A stretch of DNA of 64,000 bases, taken from the NCBI GenBank assembly GCA_024236015.1, contig JACKLK010000013.1, positions 1 to 64,000 of the forward strand, given 5' to 3'. The stretch comes from Rhodoferax sp. (GTDB taxonomy: Bacteria > Pseudomonadota > Gammaproteobacteria > Burkholderiales > Burkholderiaceae_C). The position numbers and the translations under genes are program-made. This document shows positions 50,793 through 60,295 of this stretch, piece by piece; position 1 is the stretch's first letter; each line of letters starts with the position of its first letter. The notes below the pieces were generated by a model that searched no databases, was not told where the DNA came from, and worked only from the letters and a program-made list of their open reading frames with translations.

Positions 50793-52493
50793 ATGAACCA
50801 ACCCGCCATCTGGACCACCGGCAGCACCGAGGCCATCCGCACCGGCACCTGGCGATCGGCGTTGCCGCACTACATCGCCGCACCGGCACCGTGCCACCAG
50901 GCGTGTCCGGTCAACGGCGAGATCGCCGACTGGATCGGCCGCGCCCGCGCCCGCGACTGGCGTGGTGCCTGGGACGTGCTGACCCGCCACAACCCTTTCC
51001 CGGCCATTGCCGGGCGGGTCTGCCACCATCCCTGCGAGTCCGCCTGCAACCGGGCCGGATACGATGCCGCGCTGGCCATCTGCAAACTCGAACGCACCCT
51101 GGGCGACATCGCGCTCGAGCGCGGCTGGGCCTTCGAGCCGCCGCGCCAGGAGTTGCGCGCCCGTGTGGCCATCGTCGGCGGCGGCCCGTCGGGGCTCTCC
51201 GCCGCCTACCAGCTGCGCCGGCGTGGCCTGCAGGTCGACCTGTTCGAGCGCCGCAGCGCGCTGGGCGGATTGATGCGCCATGGCATCCCGCCCTACCGGC
51301 TGGCGCGCGACGTGCTCGACGGCGAGATCGCGCGCATCGTCGCCATGGGCGTGCAGGTCCACACCGACCACGCCATCGCCAGCGCCGAGGACCTGGCTCG
51401 GTTGCGCGCGCAACACGACGCGGTCTACCTGGCGCCCGGGGCCCAGCGGCCGCGCCGCCTGACGCAGTTGCCGGAGCAGGCACCCTGGCTGATGGACGGC
51501 GCGCGTTACCTGGAACAGGCCAATGCCGGCCGTGCGCCCGCGCTCGGACGGCATGTCGCCGTCATCGGCGGCGGAAGCGCCGCGCTCGACGTCGCACGCA
51601 GCGCACGGCGCGCGGGCCATGCGGTGACCATCATCGCGCTGGAGGCCGAAGCCCGGATGCCGGCGCAGCACGAGGAACTGGTCGAAGCCCGCGAGGAAGG
51701 CATCACCCTGGTCGACAGTGCCATGGTCGCAGCGGTGCAACTGCAGGCCGACGGCACCGTGCTGCTCGAGTGCCAGCCGGTGCACCTCGAACCCGGGCCG
51801 GTGCGGGGCCAGTTCGCGCTCAGCCCGCTGGCGCTGCCTGCGTTCCCGGTACGGGTGGACGCCGTCGTTCCGGCCGTGGGCCAGGAGCCCGACCTCGACA
51901 CATGGGCGGCCGGCGTGGCGCGCAGCGGTGCTTTGCTGCAGACTGACGCGCATCAGGCCACCGGCACCGCCGGCGTCTGGGCCGGCGGCGACGTCTCCAG
52001 CATGGCGCGGTTCGTCACCGAGGCGATCGGCATGGGCAAACACGCGGCTACCGACATCGCGCGCCGGCTGCAGCCGGCTCCCGATGCTGCGCGACCGGTT
52101 GCGGGCACGGGCGCCGCAGCGGACGGAGCTGCGACCGACGCGCACGAGGCCGAGACGGCGCCGTCGACCGTGACGCTCGATCGCATCGCAACCACCTACC
52201 ACCCGACGGCCAGCCGCGCGGCCGAACACCGGCTGGCGCCTGCGCAGCGCCTGGCCGGTGGCGACGAGGTGCAGTTGCCGCTGTCGATCACGCAGGCACT
52301 GCAGGAGGCCGAACGCTGCTTCTCCTGCGGCCACTGCACCCATTGCGACAACTGCCTGCAGTATTGCCCTGACCTGGCCATCGTCCGCTCCGACGGGGGC
52401 TACGCCGTGCTCGGCGACTACTGCAAGGGCTGCGGCATCTGCGTGGCCGAATGCCCGACCGGATCCATGCGCATGCAGGAGGAACTGCGATGA
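50793..52493 (+). CDS. padH: Fused NAD(P)H-binding flavoprotein and 2[4Fe-4S] ferredoxin subunit (PadH-PadF)
   Basis: The 566-residue protein has a GltD-like N-terminal cluster region (CHQACPVNGEIADWIGRA, then RVCHHPCESACNR). An FAD site IVGGGPSGLSAAYQLRRRGL and an NAD(P) site VIGGGSAALDVARSARRAG follow, and an Ala-rich linker near residues 430-500. From about residue 509 there is a two-cluster ferredoxin (CFSCGHCTHCDNCLQYC and CKGCGICVAEC). In Aromatoleum evansii I recall separate padF (ferredoxin) and padH (flavoprotein) genes, so this is a fusion of both. ATG at 50793 has GGAGG seven bases before it. Confidence 0.8.
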   Translation: MNQPAIWTTGSTEAIRTGTWRSALPHYIAAPAPCHQACPVNGEIADWIGRARARDWRGAWDVLTRHNPFPAIAGRVCHHPCESACNRAGYDAALAICKLERTLGDIALERGWAFEPPRQELRARVAIVGGGPSGLSAAYQLRRRGLQVDLFERRSALGGLMRHGIPPYRLARDVLDGEIARIVAMGVQVHTDHAIASAEDLARLRAQHDAVYLAPGAQRPRRLTQLPEQAPWLMDGARYLEQANAGRAPALGRHVAVIGGGSAALDVARSARRAGHAVTIIALEAEARMPAQHEELVEAREEGITLVDSAMVAAVQLQADGTVLLECQPVHLEPGPVRGQFALSPLALPAFPVRVDAVVPAVGQEPDLDTWAAGVARSGALLQTDAHQATGTAGVWAGGDVSSMARFVTEAIGMGKHAATDIARRLQPAPDAARPVAGTGAAADGAATDAHEAETAPSTVTLDRIATTYHPTASRAAEHRLAPAQRLAGGDEVQLPLSITQALQEAERCFSCGHCTHCDNCLQYCPDLAIVRSDGGYAVLGDYCKGCGICVAECPTGSMRMQEELR

Positions 52494-53692
52494 CCCATCC
52501 TGCCGAAGCGACCGCCACCGGGCGCACCGACGCCGGCCCCGCGATGCTGCTGACCGGCAACCATGCCGCGGCTTGGGCCGCCCGGCTGGCGCGGCCGCAG
52601 GTGGTGCCGGTGTACCCGATCACGCCGCAGACGCCGATCCTGGAAAAACTCACCGACTTCCAGGCCGAAGGCTCGTTCGACGCCGAGATCCTGACCCCGG
52701 AGTCCGAGCATTCGGTGTTGTCGGCCTGTATTCCGGCATCGCTGGCCGGTGCCCGGGTCTTCACCGCCACCGCATCCCAAGGCCTGCTGCTGATGCACGA
52801 GTTGCTGCACTACGCCAGTGGCGCCCGGGCGCCGATCGTGATGGTGAACGTGAACCGCACCGTCGCCTCGCCCTGGGCATTCTGGCCGGACCAGACCGAC
52901 AGCCTGGCCCAGCGCGACACCGGATGGATCCAGTTCTACTGCGAAAGCGCGCAGGAATCGCTGGACACGGTGATCCAGGCCTTTCGCATCGGCGAGCAGG
53001 TACAGCTGCCGGTGCTGGTGAACCAGGATGCGTTCTACGTCTCGCACGCCCTCGAACCGGTGTGCGTGCCGGCGCAGCAACTGGTCGACGACTACCTGCC
53101 GCCCTACGCGCCGGCGCACCGGCTCGACACGGCGCTGGGCGAGTCCTGGGGCAACGTGGTCAGCCAGGACATGTTCTGCCGCCACCGGCAGGACATCGAG
53201 GCGGCGATGGGCAAGGCGCTGGCCGTGGCACAGGACGCAGACCGCCTCTGGGGCGAACGCACCGGGCGCAGCTACGGGCTGGTCGAACGCTACCGCTGCG
53301 ACGGCGCGCGCGTCGTCGTGCTGGCCATCGGCAGCATGTGCGGCACCGCACGCGAAGCCGTCGACGCGATGCGCGAGGCAGGGTTTGCCGTCGGCCTGCT
53401 CAAGCTGCGCCTGCTGCGGCCGCTGCCGGTGGCGGCGCTGCGCGCGGCGCTCGCAGGCGTGCCCGACGTCGTGGTGCTGGACCGCAACCATTCCCCGGGC
53501 CAGGGCGGCATCCTGCTCCAGGAACTGCGCGCCGCGCTCTACCAGATGCCCCATGCACCGCACATCCACGGCTTCCTCGCCGGTGTCGGTGGTGTCAACG
53601 TCTCGCCGGACGCGATCGCACACATGGTGCAGACCGCACTGGCCCGGCACCCCCCCGTGCACTCCGAATGGATGAGGACTTCCCATGCATAA
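52490..53692 (+). CDS. padG: 2-oxoacid:acceptor oxidoreductase alpha subunit (phenylglyoxylate dehydrogenase)
   Basis: The 400-residue alpha subunit has VVPVYPITPQTPILEKLTDF near residue 37, the family motif, and SEHSVLSACIPASLAGARVFTATASQG shortly after. The second half includes DRNHSPGQGGILLQELRAAL. It supplies part of the thiamine and CoA sites. Start overlaps the padHF stop by ATGA and its end overlaps padI by eight bases, so the subunits are made together. Confidence 0.85.
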   Translation: MTHPAEATATGRTDAGPAMLLTGNHAAAWAARLARPQVVPVYPITPQTPILEKLTDFQAEGSFDAEILTPESEHSVLSACIPASLAGARVFTATASQGLLLMHELLHYASGARAPIVMVNVNRTVASPWAFWPDQTDSLAQRDTGWIQFYCESAQESLDTVIQAFRIGEQVQLPVLVNQDAFYVSHALEPVCVPAQQLVDDYLPPYAPAHRLDTALGESWGNVVSQDMFCRHRQDIEAAMGKALAVAQDADRLWGERTGRSYGLVERYRCDGARVVVLAIGSMCGTAREAVDAMREAGFAVGLLKLRLLRPLPVAALRAALAGVPDVVVLDRNHSPGQGGILLQELRAALYQMPHAPHIHGFLAGVGGVNVSPDAIAHMVQTALARHPPVHSEWMRTSHA

Positions 53693-54575
53693 ACACACAC
53701 TCCCCGCCAAACCCATGTTGTGCTCGGGCCATGCCGCCTGCCCGGGTTGTGTCGAGGCGCTGTCGGTACGCCACCTGCTGGCCGTGATCGGCCCGGACGC
53801 GATGGCGGTGATCCCGCCCTCGTGCATGGCCATCATCGCCGGCCCGCAGCCGTTCAGTTCGCTGCGCATTCCGGTCTACCAGCCCACGCTGGAGTCGAGC
53901 GCCGCCGCCGCCTCCGGATTGCGCCGCGCGCTCGACGCGCAAGGGCGCCACGAGACCCAGGTCATCGTGCTCGCCGGCGACGGGGGTACCTACGACATCG
54001 GCTTCCAGTGCCTGTCGTCGGCCGCCGAACGCAACGAGAACATCCTGTATTTCTGCCTCGACAACGAAGGCTACATGAACACCGGCGCGCAGAAGTCGTC
54101 ATCGACGCCGCACTACGCGCGCACCGGCTCCACGCCGGCCGGCAAGGCCACGCGCAAGAAGAACCTGACCGAGATCATGGCGGCGCACCGCGTGCCGTAT
54201 GCGGCGACCGCCAGCATCGGCCACCTGGACGACATGGTGCGCAAGGTGGAAAAGGCGAAGGCGATGCGGGGCCTGCGCATCATCACGCTGCTGGTGCCCT
54301 GCCTGGACGGCTGGGGCCTGCCGGACGACGGCGGCCTGCGCGCAGCCCGTTACGCCGTCGAGTGCGGCGCGTTCCCCCTGTACGAGGTCGAGGACGGCAG
54401 CCACTACACGCTCAACCACACGCAGCGCAGTCGGCCGGTGGCCGACTACCTGGCGCTGCAGCGGCGTTATCGGCATCTCGATGCCGACACGATCGCGCTG
54501 CTGCAGGCCGAAGTCGACGACAGCTGGGACCGGCTGGCACGGCGCATCGACAGCAGTGCCATCGCAGCGGCGTGA
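53685..54575 (+). CDS. padI: 2-oxoacid:acceptor oxidoreductase beta subunit (phenylglyoxylate dehydrogenase)
   Basis: The 296-residue thiamine-diphosphate subunit has cysteines in CSGHAACPGCVEAL and the cofactor motif GDGGTYDIGFQCLSSAAERN followed by LDNEGYMNTGAQ. The enzyme would convert phenylglyoxylate, CoA and NAD+ to benzoyl-CoA and CO2. Pyruvate or indolepyruvate as substrate cannot be excluded from sequence alone. It ends the korA-to-padI operon. Confidence 0.83.
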   Translation: MHKHTLPAKPMLCSGHAACPGCVEALSVRHLLAVIGPDAMAVIPPSCMAIIAGPQPFSSLRIPVYQPTLESSAAAASGLRRALDAQGRHETQVIVLAGDGGTYDIGFQCLSSAAERNENILYFCLDNEGYMNTGAQKSSSTPHYARTGSTPAGKATRKKNLTEIMAAHRVPYAATASIGHLDDMVRKVEKAKAMRGLRIITLLVPCLDGWGLPDDGGLRAARYAVECGAFPLYEVEDGSHYTLNHTQRSRPVADYLALQRRYRHLDADTIALLQAEVDDSWDRLARRIDSSAIAAA

Positions 54576-54605
54576 CCGGGCGTCCCGGGTGCACGCGTGG
54601 TCACG
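54571..54605. terminator. Inverted repeat spanning both convergent stop codons
   Basis: CGTGACC (54571-54577) and GGTCACG (54599-54605) are perfect seven-base arms. The left arm contains the padI stop and the right arm the rrf2 stop. Without T-runs it may act as a shared weak bidirectional terminator. Confidence 0.35.
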
Positions 54606-55056
54606 AACTGGCGCGTGAACCCGTCGCGCCGTGTCCGTTCGGGTCGCGTGGCTGCCGAGCGACCAGCTGCAGCATCGTCGCCAGCGTGATCGAGCTGAAG
54701 GTGGCGCGCGCGTTCTCGTCGATCTCGTGCAGCACCATGTCCAGTGCCTGATCGACCGGTGTCGCGTCCGCGCCGTCGCGCCGCGTCCGGTTGCCGGGCC
54801 CGAAGTCCTCGAACAGCGCGATCACGTCCATCAGCGTCAGCCGGCGCGCATTGGCCACGAACCGGTAGCCACCGCCGACGCCACGCACCGACTCCACGAT
54901 GCCGACCCGCGCGAGTTCGGCCAGCACCTTGGCCAGATGGTGCGGCGAGACACCGTATTTCTCGGCGATCACGACGGCCGGCACATGCCGCTGCGGATCG
55001 GCGGCGAACTCGATCACGCTGTACAGCGCCAGCATGGTGTTGACCTGCAGCTTCAT
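54601..55056 (-). CDS. Rrf2-family transcriptional regulator without cluster cysteines
   Basis: The 151-residue protein has the Rrf2 winged helix: MKLQVNTMLALYSVIEFAAD, AEKYGVSPHHLAKVLAELAR and GIVESVRGVGGGYRF. In IscR, NsrR and RsrR a cysteine loop follows and binds an iron-sulfur cluster. Here that segment reads DFGPGNRTRRDGADATP and the whole chain has no cysteine. It would therefore sense something else or act constitutively. The start overlaps the stop of the GNAT gene by ATGA. It is convergent to padI and divergent, with GNAT, from the liv-type operon. Confidence 0.82.
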   Translation of the reverse strand: MKLQVNTMLALYSVIEFAADPQRHVPAVVIAEKYGVSPHHLAKVLAELARVGIVESVRGVGGGYRFVANARRLTLMDVIALFEDFGPGNRTRRDGADATPVDQALDMVLHEIDENARATFSSITLATMLQLVARQPRDPNGHGATGSRASS

Positions 55057-55610
55057 CGCGCTGCCTTCGGGGCCGCGGCTGCCGGCGGGTCCAGGTCCAT
55101 CTCGAGCGGGATCAGCGGCCCGGCCATCATGCCCTGGCTGCGGAAGAACGACAGGATCACCGTGTTGTCGCGAGACAGCAGCGTACGCAGCTTGCGCACC
55201 CCGGCGCGGCGAAAGGCGGCGATCAAGGCCGCCAGCAACAAACTGCCGGTCCCGGCCTGGCGCGCCTCGGGCGCCACGTCGATCGCGAATACCCAGCCGC
55301 ACGGCGGTGAGCCGAACTCCCAGTCGCGCACCTCGCCGATCAGGAACCCGACCACGTCCTTGCCCCGCAAGGCCACCAGGAAGTGCCGCTGCTCGCCGGC
55401 ACTGGCCACGCCGTAGCGCCGGTACACCCGCAGCCAGTACGGACGTTTTTCCTGGCCGGTGACGGTGGCATCGATGGCGATGACCCGGTCCAGGTCGGCC
55501 CGGCGCACCGGCCGCACCTGCACCGCATCCGGATCGGGCGGTGCCTTCGCCGCCGCGGCCCGCTTGCGCGGCGTTGCCGCACGGCTTGGAGATGAGGAGA
55601 TTTTGGTCAA
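55053..55610 (-). CDS. GNAT-family N-acetyltransferase
   Basis: The protein has up to 185 residues, with a GNAT domain from about residue 30 (VRPVRRADLDRVIAIDATVT), the acetyl-CoA loop in VAPEARQAGTGSLLLAALIAAF and a C-terminal NTVILSFFRSQGM. A basic, Ala/Pro-rich N-terminal tail precedes it. The best start is TTG at 55610; no ATG is available, so the true start is uncertain. It is translationally coupled to the rrf2 gene. A protein or acyl-CoA ligase as acetylation target is a possibility only. Confidence 0.75.
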   Translation of the reverse strand: MTKISSSPSRAATPRKRAAAAKAPPDPDAVQVRPVRRADLDRVIAIDATVTGQEKRPYWLRVYRRYGVASAGEQRHFLVALRGKDVVGFLIGEVRDWEFGSPPCGWVFAIDVAPEARQAGTGSLLLAALIAAFRRAGVRKLRTLLSRDNTVILSFFRSQGMMAGPLIPLEMDLDPPAAAAPKAAR

Positions 55611-55626
55611 AAAGCTGTTCTAGATT

Positions 55627-55661
55627 AAGTCAATACCTGCATTCCAGTACCAGAATGACTT
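55627..55661. promoter_or_regulatory. Nested inverted repeats in the GNAT-rrf2/liv divergent region
   Basis: AAGTCA (55627-55632) and TGACTT (55656-55661) are perfect arms 23 bases apart. Inside them CATTC (55640-55644) and GAATG (55653-55657) form a second perfect pair. It is a candidate operator for the adjacent Rrf2 regulator or a phenylacetyl-CoA-type regulator. The other bases of this 130-base gap show nothing firm. Confidence 0.5.
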
Positions 55662-55740
55662 GCGCTCCCGGAATTTTAGCCGCGCCGGGGCGTGACGAGC
55701 CGACACGGCCGACCGCGGCACCCTTGTAGGAGACACAGCC

Positions 55741-56910
55741 ATGCATCCCATCCGCTCCAACCTGCGCTGGGCAGGCCGACTCGCAGCAGCCGCCCTGACC
55801 CTGAGCATCGGTTTTTCCTCGACCACCGCCCTGGCACAGGAACCTGTGCGCATCGGCGCCTTCCTGTCGGCCACCGGCCCCGCGGCATTCCTCGGCGACC
55901 CTGAGCTCAAGACGCTGGAGCTTTATGTGGATCGGCTCAATGCCGCCGGCGGCGTGCTCGGGCGCAAGCTGCAGCTGGTGGCCTACGACGACGCCGGCGA
56001 TGCCGAGAAGGCGCGTACCTTCGCCAAGCGCCTGCTCGAACAGGACAAGGTCGACATCATCGTCGGCGGCTCGACCACCGGGACCACGATGGCCGCGGTG
56101 CCGATGGTGGAAGCCGCCGGCATGCCGTTCATCTCGCTGGCCGGCGCCGTCGTGATCGTCGAGCCGGTCAAGAAATGGGTGTTCAAGACACCCCATACCG
56201 ACCGCATGGCCTGCGAGAAGATCTTCGCCGACATGAAGGCACGCAACATGACCAAGGTGGCCTTGATCGCAGGGACCGGCGGCTTCGACAAGTCGATGCG
56301 CGCCGAATGCCTGAAGGTGGTGGGCAGCTACGGTGTCGAGGTGGTCGCTGACGAGACCTACGGAGCAAACGACACCGACATGACGACGCAGCTGACCAAG
56401 ATCAAGGGCAGCAACGCGCAGGCGGTCCTGAACGCCGGTTTCGGCCAGGGCCCGGCCATCGTCACGCGCAACTTCCGCCAGGTCGGACTGACGCTGCCGC
56501 TGTACCAGTCACACGGGGTCGCATCGCGCGAATACATCAAGCTCTCCGGCCCGGCGGCCGAAGGCGTGCGCCTGCCCGCGGCCGCCTTGCTGGTAGCCGA
56601 CCTGCTGGCCGCGGACGACCCGCAGAAACCGGTGGTCGTCGGTTACCGCAAGGCCTACGAGGAGAAATTCAAGTCCGACATCTCCACCTTTGGCGGGCAT
56701 GCCTACGACGGCCTGATGCTGGCGGTCAATGCCATCAAGGCGGCCGGATCGACCGACAAGGCCAAGGTGCGCGACGCGCTGGAAGCGACCAAGGGTTATA
56801 TCGGTACCGGCGGCATCGTCAACATGTCGGCCAAGGACCACATGGGCCTGGACCTGAGCGCGTTTCGCATGCTCGAGGTGCGCAACGGCGACTGGACCCT
56901 GGTGAAGTGA
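55741..56910 (+). CDS. LIV-type ABC transporter substrate-binding protein (aromatic acid uptake?)
   Basis: The 389-residue periplasmic receptor has a signal peptide ending ALAQ|EP and a LivK-type domain: IGAFLSATGPAAFLG, LNAAGGVLGRKLQLV, YDDAGDAEKARTFAKRLLEQ. Receptors of this kind serve aromatic acids in anaerobic aromatic clusters, as with the bzdB genes of Azoarcus. The substrate here may be phenylacetate or a related acid, judged only from its neighbours. It is the first gene of a liv-thioesterase-padBC operon. Confidence 0.85.
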   Translation: MHPIRSNLRWAGRLAAAALTLSIGFSSTTALAQEPVRIGAFLSATGPAAFLGDPELKTLELYVDRLNAAGGVLGRKLQLVAYDDAGDAEKARTFAKRLLEQDKVDIIVGGSTTGTTMAAVPMVEAAGMPFISLAGAVVIVEPVKKWVFKTPHTDRMACEKIFADMKARNMTKVALIAGTGGFDKSMRAECLKVVGSYGVEVVADETYGANDTDMTTQLTKIKGSNAQAVLNAGFGQGPAIVTRNFRQVGLTLPLYQSHGVASREYIKLSGPAAEGVRLPAAALLVADLLAADDPQKPVVVGYRKAYEEKFKSDISTFGGHAYDGLMLAVNAIKAAGSTDKAKVRDALEATKGYIGTGGIVNMSAKDHMGLDLSAFRMLEVRNGDWTLVK

Positions 56911-56942
56911 CCTGCGCGGCATGACCTGACACGGGTGGCACC

Positions 56943-57818
56943 ATGGGCGGCGCGTGGCTCCAGTTCATCGCCAGCGGCCTGACCGCTGGCGCCATCTATG
57001 CGCTGGTCGCACTGGGCTTCTCGATCATCTACAACGCCAGTGGCGCGATCAATTTCGCGCAGGGCGAATTCGTCATGATCGGCGGCATGAGCGCGGTCAC
57101 GCTGCTGGCCGCCGGGCTGCCGCTGGCACTGGCCGTCACCTTGGCCATCGTCGTGGCGGTGGTGGTGGCACTGCTGGTCGAGAAACTCGCGATCGAACCG
57201 GCGCGCGATGCCGACACGGTGACGCTGATCATCATCACCATCGGCGTGTCGCTGTTCCTGCGCGGGCTGGCCCAGCTGATCTGGGACAAGGGTGTGCACC
57301 GCCTGCCCGCGTTCTCCAGCGAGCAGCCGCTGCAGTTCCTCGGCGCCACGCTGCTGCCGCAAAGCCTGTGGGTGATGGGCGGCGCGGCGCTCGCCGTCGT
57401 GGCGCTGAGCGCCTTCTACGGGCGCACGCTGCTGGGCAAGGCCATGCTGGCCACCTCGTACAACCGGGTGGCGGCCCAGCTGGTCGGCATTCCGACCCGT
57501 GGCGTGTTGTTCGCCAGCTTCGGGCTGGCGGCGGCGCTCGGGGCCCTGGGCGGCGTGCTGATCGCGCCGATCGCGTTCACCGCCTACGACACCGGCGTCA
57601 TGCTCGGTCTCAAGGGATTCGCCGCCGCCATGCTCGGCGGCCTGGGCAGCTTCGGCGGCGCCGTGCTCGGCGGTCTGCTGCTGGGTCTGCTCGAAGGCCT
57701 GGGCGCCGGATTCATCTCGTCGGCCTACAAGGACGCGATCGCCTTCGTCGTGATCCTGGCCGTGTTGTTCCTGATGCCGGGAGGGCTGCTCGGTGCGCGC
57801 CGCAGTGATCGGGTCTGA
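56943..57818 (+). CDS. LIV-type ABC transporter permease (LivH-like)
   Basis: The 291-residue inner-membrane permease has about eight spans. Family marks are AGAIYALVALGFSIIYNASGAINFAQGEFVMIGG at the N-terminus (in two stretches) and FGLAAALGALGGVLIAP, with the ATPase-contact region MLGLKGFAAAMLGGLGSF late in the chain. It forms the channel with the LivM-like protein. The start at 56943 is 32 bases after the receptor stop. Its end overlaps the livM-like gene by 26 bases. Confidence 0.9.
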   Translation: MGGAWLQFIASGLTAGAIYALVALGFSIIYNASGAINFAQGEFVMIGGMSAVTLLAAGLPLALAVTLAIVVAVVVALLVEKLAIEPARDADTVTLIIITIGVSLFLRGLAQLIWDKGVHRLPAFSSEQPLQFLGATLLPQSLWVMGGAALAVVALSAFYGRTLLGKAMLATSYNRVAAQLVGIPTRGVLFASFGLAAALGALGGVLIAPIAFTAYDTGVMLGLKGFAAAMLGGLGSFGGAVLGGLLLGLLEGLGAGFISSAYKDAIAFVVILAVLFLMPGGLLGARRSDRV

Positions 57819-58796
57819 GGCCGCAGCGCGCAAGCGCAGCCGGATCGCGACACCGCGCGTCGGCGGCAGCCTGCTGCTGGCGCTCGTGCTGGCGTCGGCC
57901 CCTCTGTGGATGGCCAACAACTATGCCTACGACGTCGCGATCCAGGTGGCGCTCAACGCCACGGTCTGCGTCGGACTGAACCTGCTGATCGGTTATGCCG
58001 GACAGATCAGCCTGGGCCATGCCGGCTTCTTCGCGTTGGGCGGCTATGGCAGCGCCATTCTCGCGTCGCGTTACGGCGTGCCGGCATGGCTGTCGTTGCC
58101 GCTGGCCTGCACCGCCGTCGGGCTGCTGGCCTGGATCGTCGGCCGGCCGACCCTGCGCCTCAAGGGGCACACGCTGGCCATGGCCACGCTCGGCCTGGGC
58201 ATCATCATCTCCATCGTGCTGACGACGGAAGACCGCTGGACCGGCGGCCCGGACGGCATGGTGGTGCCGCCGCTGGTGCTGTTCGGCGCGGCTGTGCAGG
58301 GAGAGCGCCTGTGGTACTGGATCGCAGCCGGTGTGCTGATGCTCACGGTCTGGCTGGCGCTGAACCTGATCGAATCGGCCAACGGACGCGCCTTGCGCGC
58401 CCTGCACGGCTCGCCGGTGGCCGCCGAGACACTGGGCATTGCCAGCGAACGTTTCAAGCTTCAGGTATTCGTGTTGTCGGCCGTGCTGGCCGCCGTGGCG
58501 GGTGCGCTGACGGCGCATTATTCGGGCTTCCTGACACCGGCCAAGTCCTCGTTCATGCATTCGGTCGAGCTGGTGATCATGGTCGTGTTCGGCGGCATGG
58601 CGTCGGTGTTCGGCGCGGTCGTCGGCGCGGCCGCGTTGACCATCCTGCCGCAGTTCCTGACCGTGCTCAAGGACTACGAAATGATGGTCTTCGGCGCGGT
58701 GCTGATCGCCACCATGGTGTTCTTTCCGCAAGGCGTGGTGCCGACCCTGCAGTCATGGTGGCGGCAGCGGCGCCGGAGCGCGCCCGGGAGAGCGCC

Positions 58797-58800
<4 letters not shown>
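57793..58800 (+). CDS. LIV-type ABC transporter permease (LivM-like)
   Basis: The 335-residue second permease has NLLIGYAGQISLGHAGFFALGGY near residue 58, the LivM signature, and MVVFGGMASVFGAVVGAA near the C-terminus. A GTG at 57793, inside the livH-like end, is the only reasonable start for the complete N-terminus. The cytoplasmic tail is basic (WWRQRRRSAPG). It overlaps the livG-like ATG by four bases. Confidence 0.88.
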
Positions 58801-59586
<786 letters not shown>

Positions 59587-59594
<8 letters not shown>

Positions 59595-60279
59595 AGTCGA
59601 CCGCCTGCAAAGCCGCTACGGCCGCATACCGGCGCTGGCCGGTGTCAGCCTGCGTGTGGATGCCGGCGAACTGGTGGCCCTGGTTGGCGCCAACGGCGCG
59701 GGCAAGACGACGTTGCTGCGCACCTTGTCCGGCGTCCAGCCGAGCTGCGGCGGCACGGTCCGGTTCGACGGCCAGGACCTGGCTCGGCTCAATGCGCGCG
59801 AGCGGCTGCGCCTGGGCATCGTGCAGGTGCCCGAGGGGCGCCAGGTGTTCGGGCCGCTGAGCGTCGAGGACAACCTGCGGCTGGGCGCCTTCGCACGCGG
59901 CTCGCAGGACAGCCTGCCCGAGGTGCTGGAGCTGTTCCCGGCGCTGGCGCAGAAACGCCGCGAACTGGCCGGAAACCTCTCCGGCGGACAGCAGCAGATG
60001 CTGGCGATCGGGCGCGCGCTGATGGCACACCCGCGCCTGCTGCTGCTCGACGAGCCGAGCATGGGACTGGCGCCACGGCTGGTTGCCGAGATCTTCGCCC
60101 GCATCGCCGCACTGCAAGGGCGCGGCACCACCATTTTGCTGGTGGACCAGAACGCCCGCGCCGCGCTGACCGTGGCCAGCCGCGGCTACGTGATGGAGAC
60201 CGGCCGCATCGAACTCGAAGGTTCGGCGGCCGAGCTGCTGCACGACCCGCAGGTGCAACAAGCCTATCTCGGACTGTGA
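59587..60279 (+). CDS. LIV-type ABC transporter ATPase (LivF-like)
   Basis: The 230-residue ATPase has Walker A GANGAGKTT, Q-loop QVPEGRQVFGPLSVEDNLRLG, full signature LSGGQQQMLAIGRAL and Walker B LLLLDEPSMGLAPRLV. It pairs with the LivG-like protein. A 16-base gap leads to the thioesterase gene. All five import genes are intact, so the transporter should work. Confidence 0.93.
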
Positions 60280-60295
60280 ACCCAGGAACCCCACC

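Noticed and set aside
50239..54575. Pyruvate:ferredoxin or indolepyruvate:ferredoxin oxidoreductase
   Set aside because: Subunit motifs alone do not exclude these, but the FAD/NAD(P)H subunit and the closeness of padBC and bcr genes favour phenylglyoxylate dehydrogenase.
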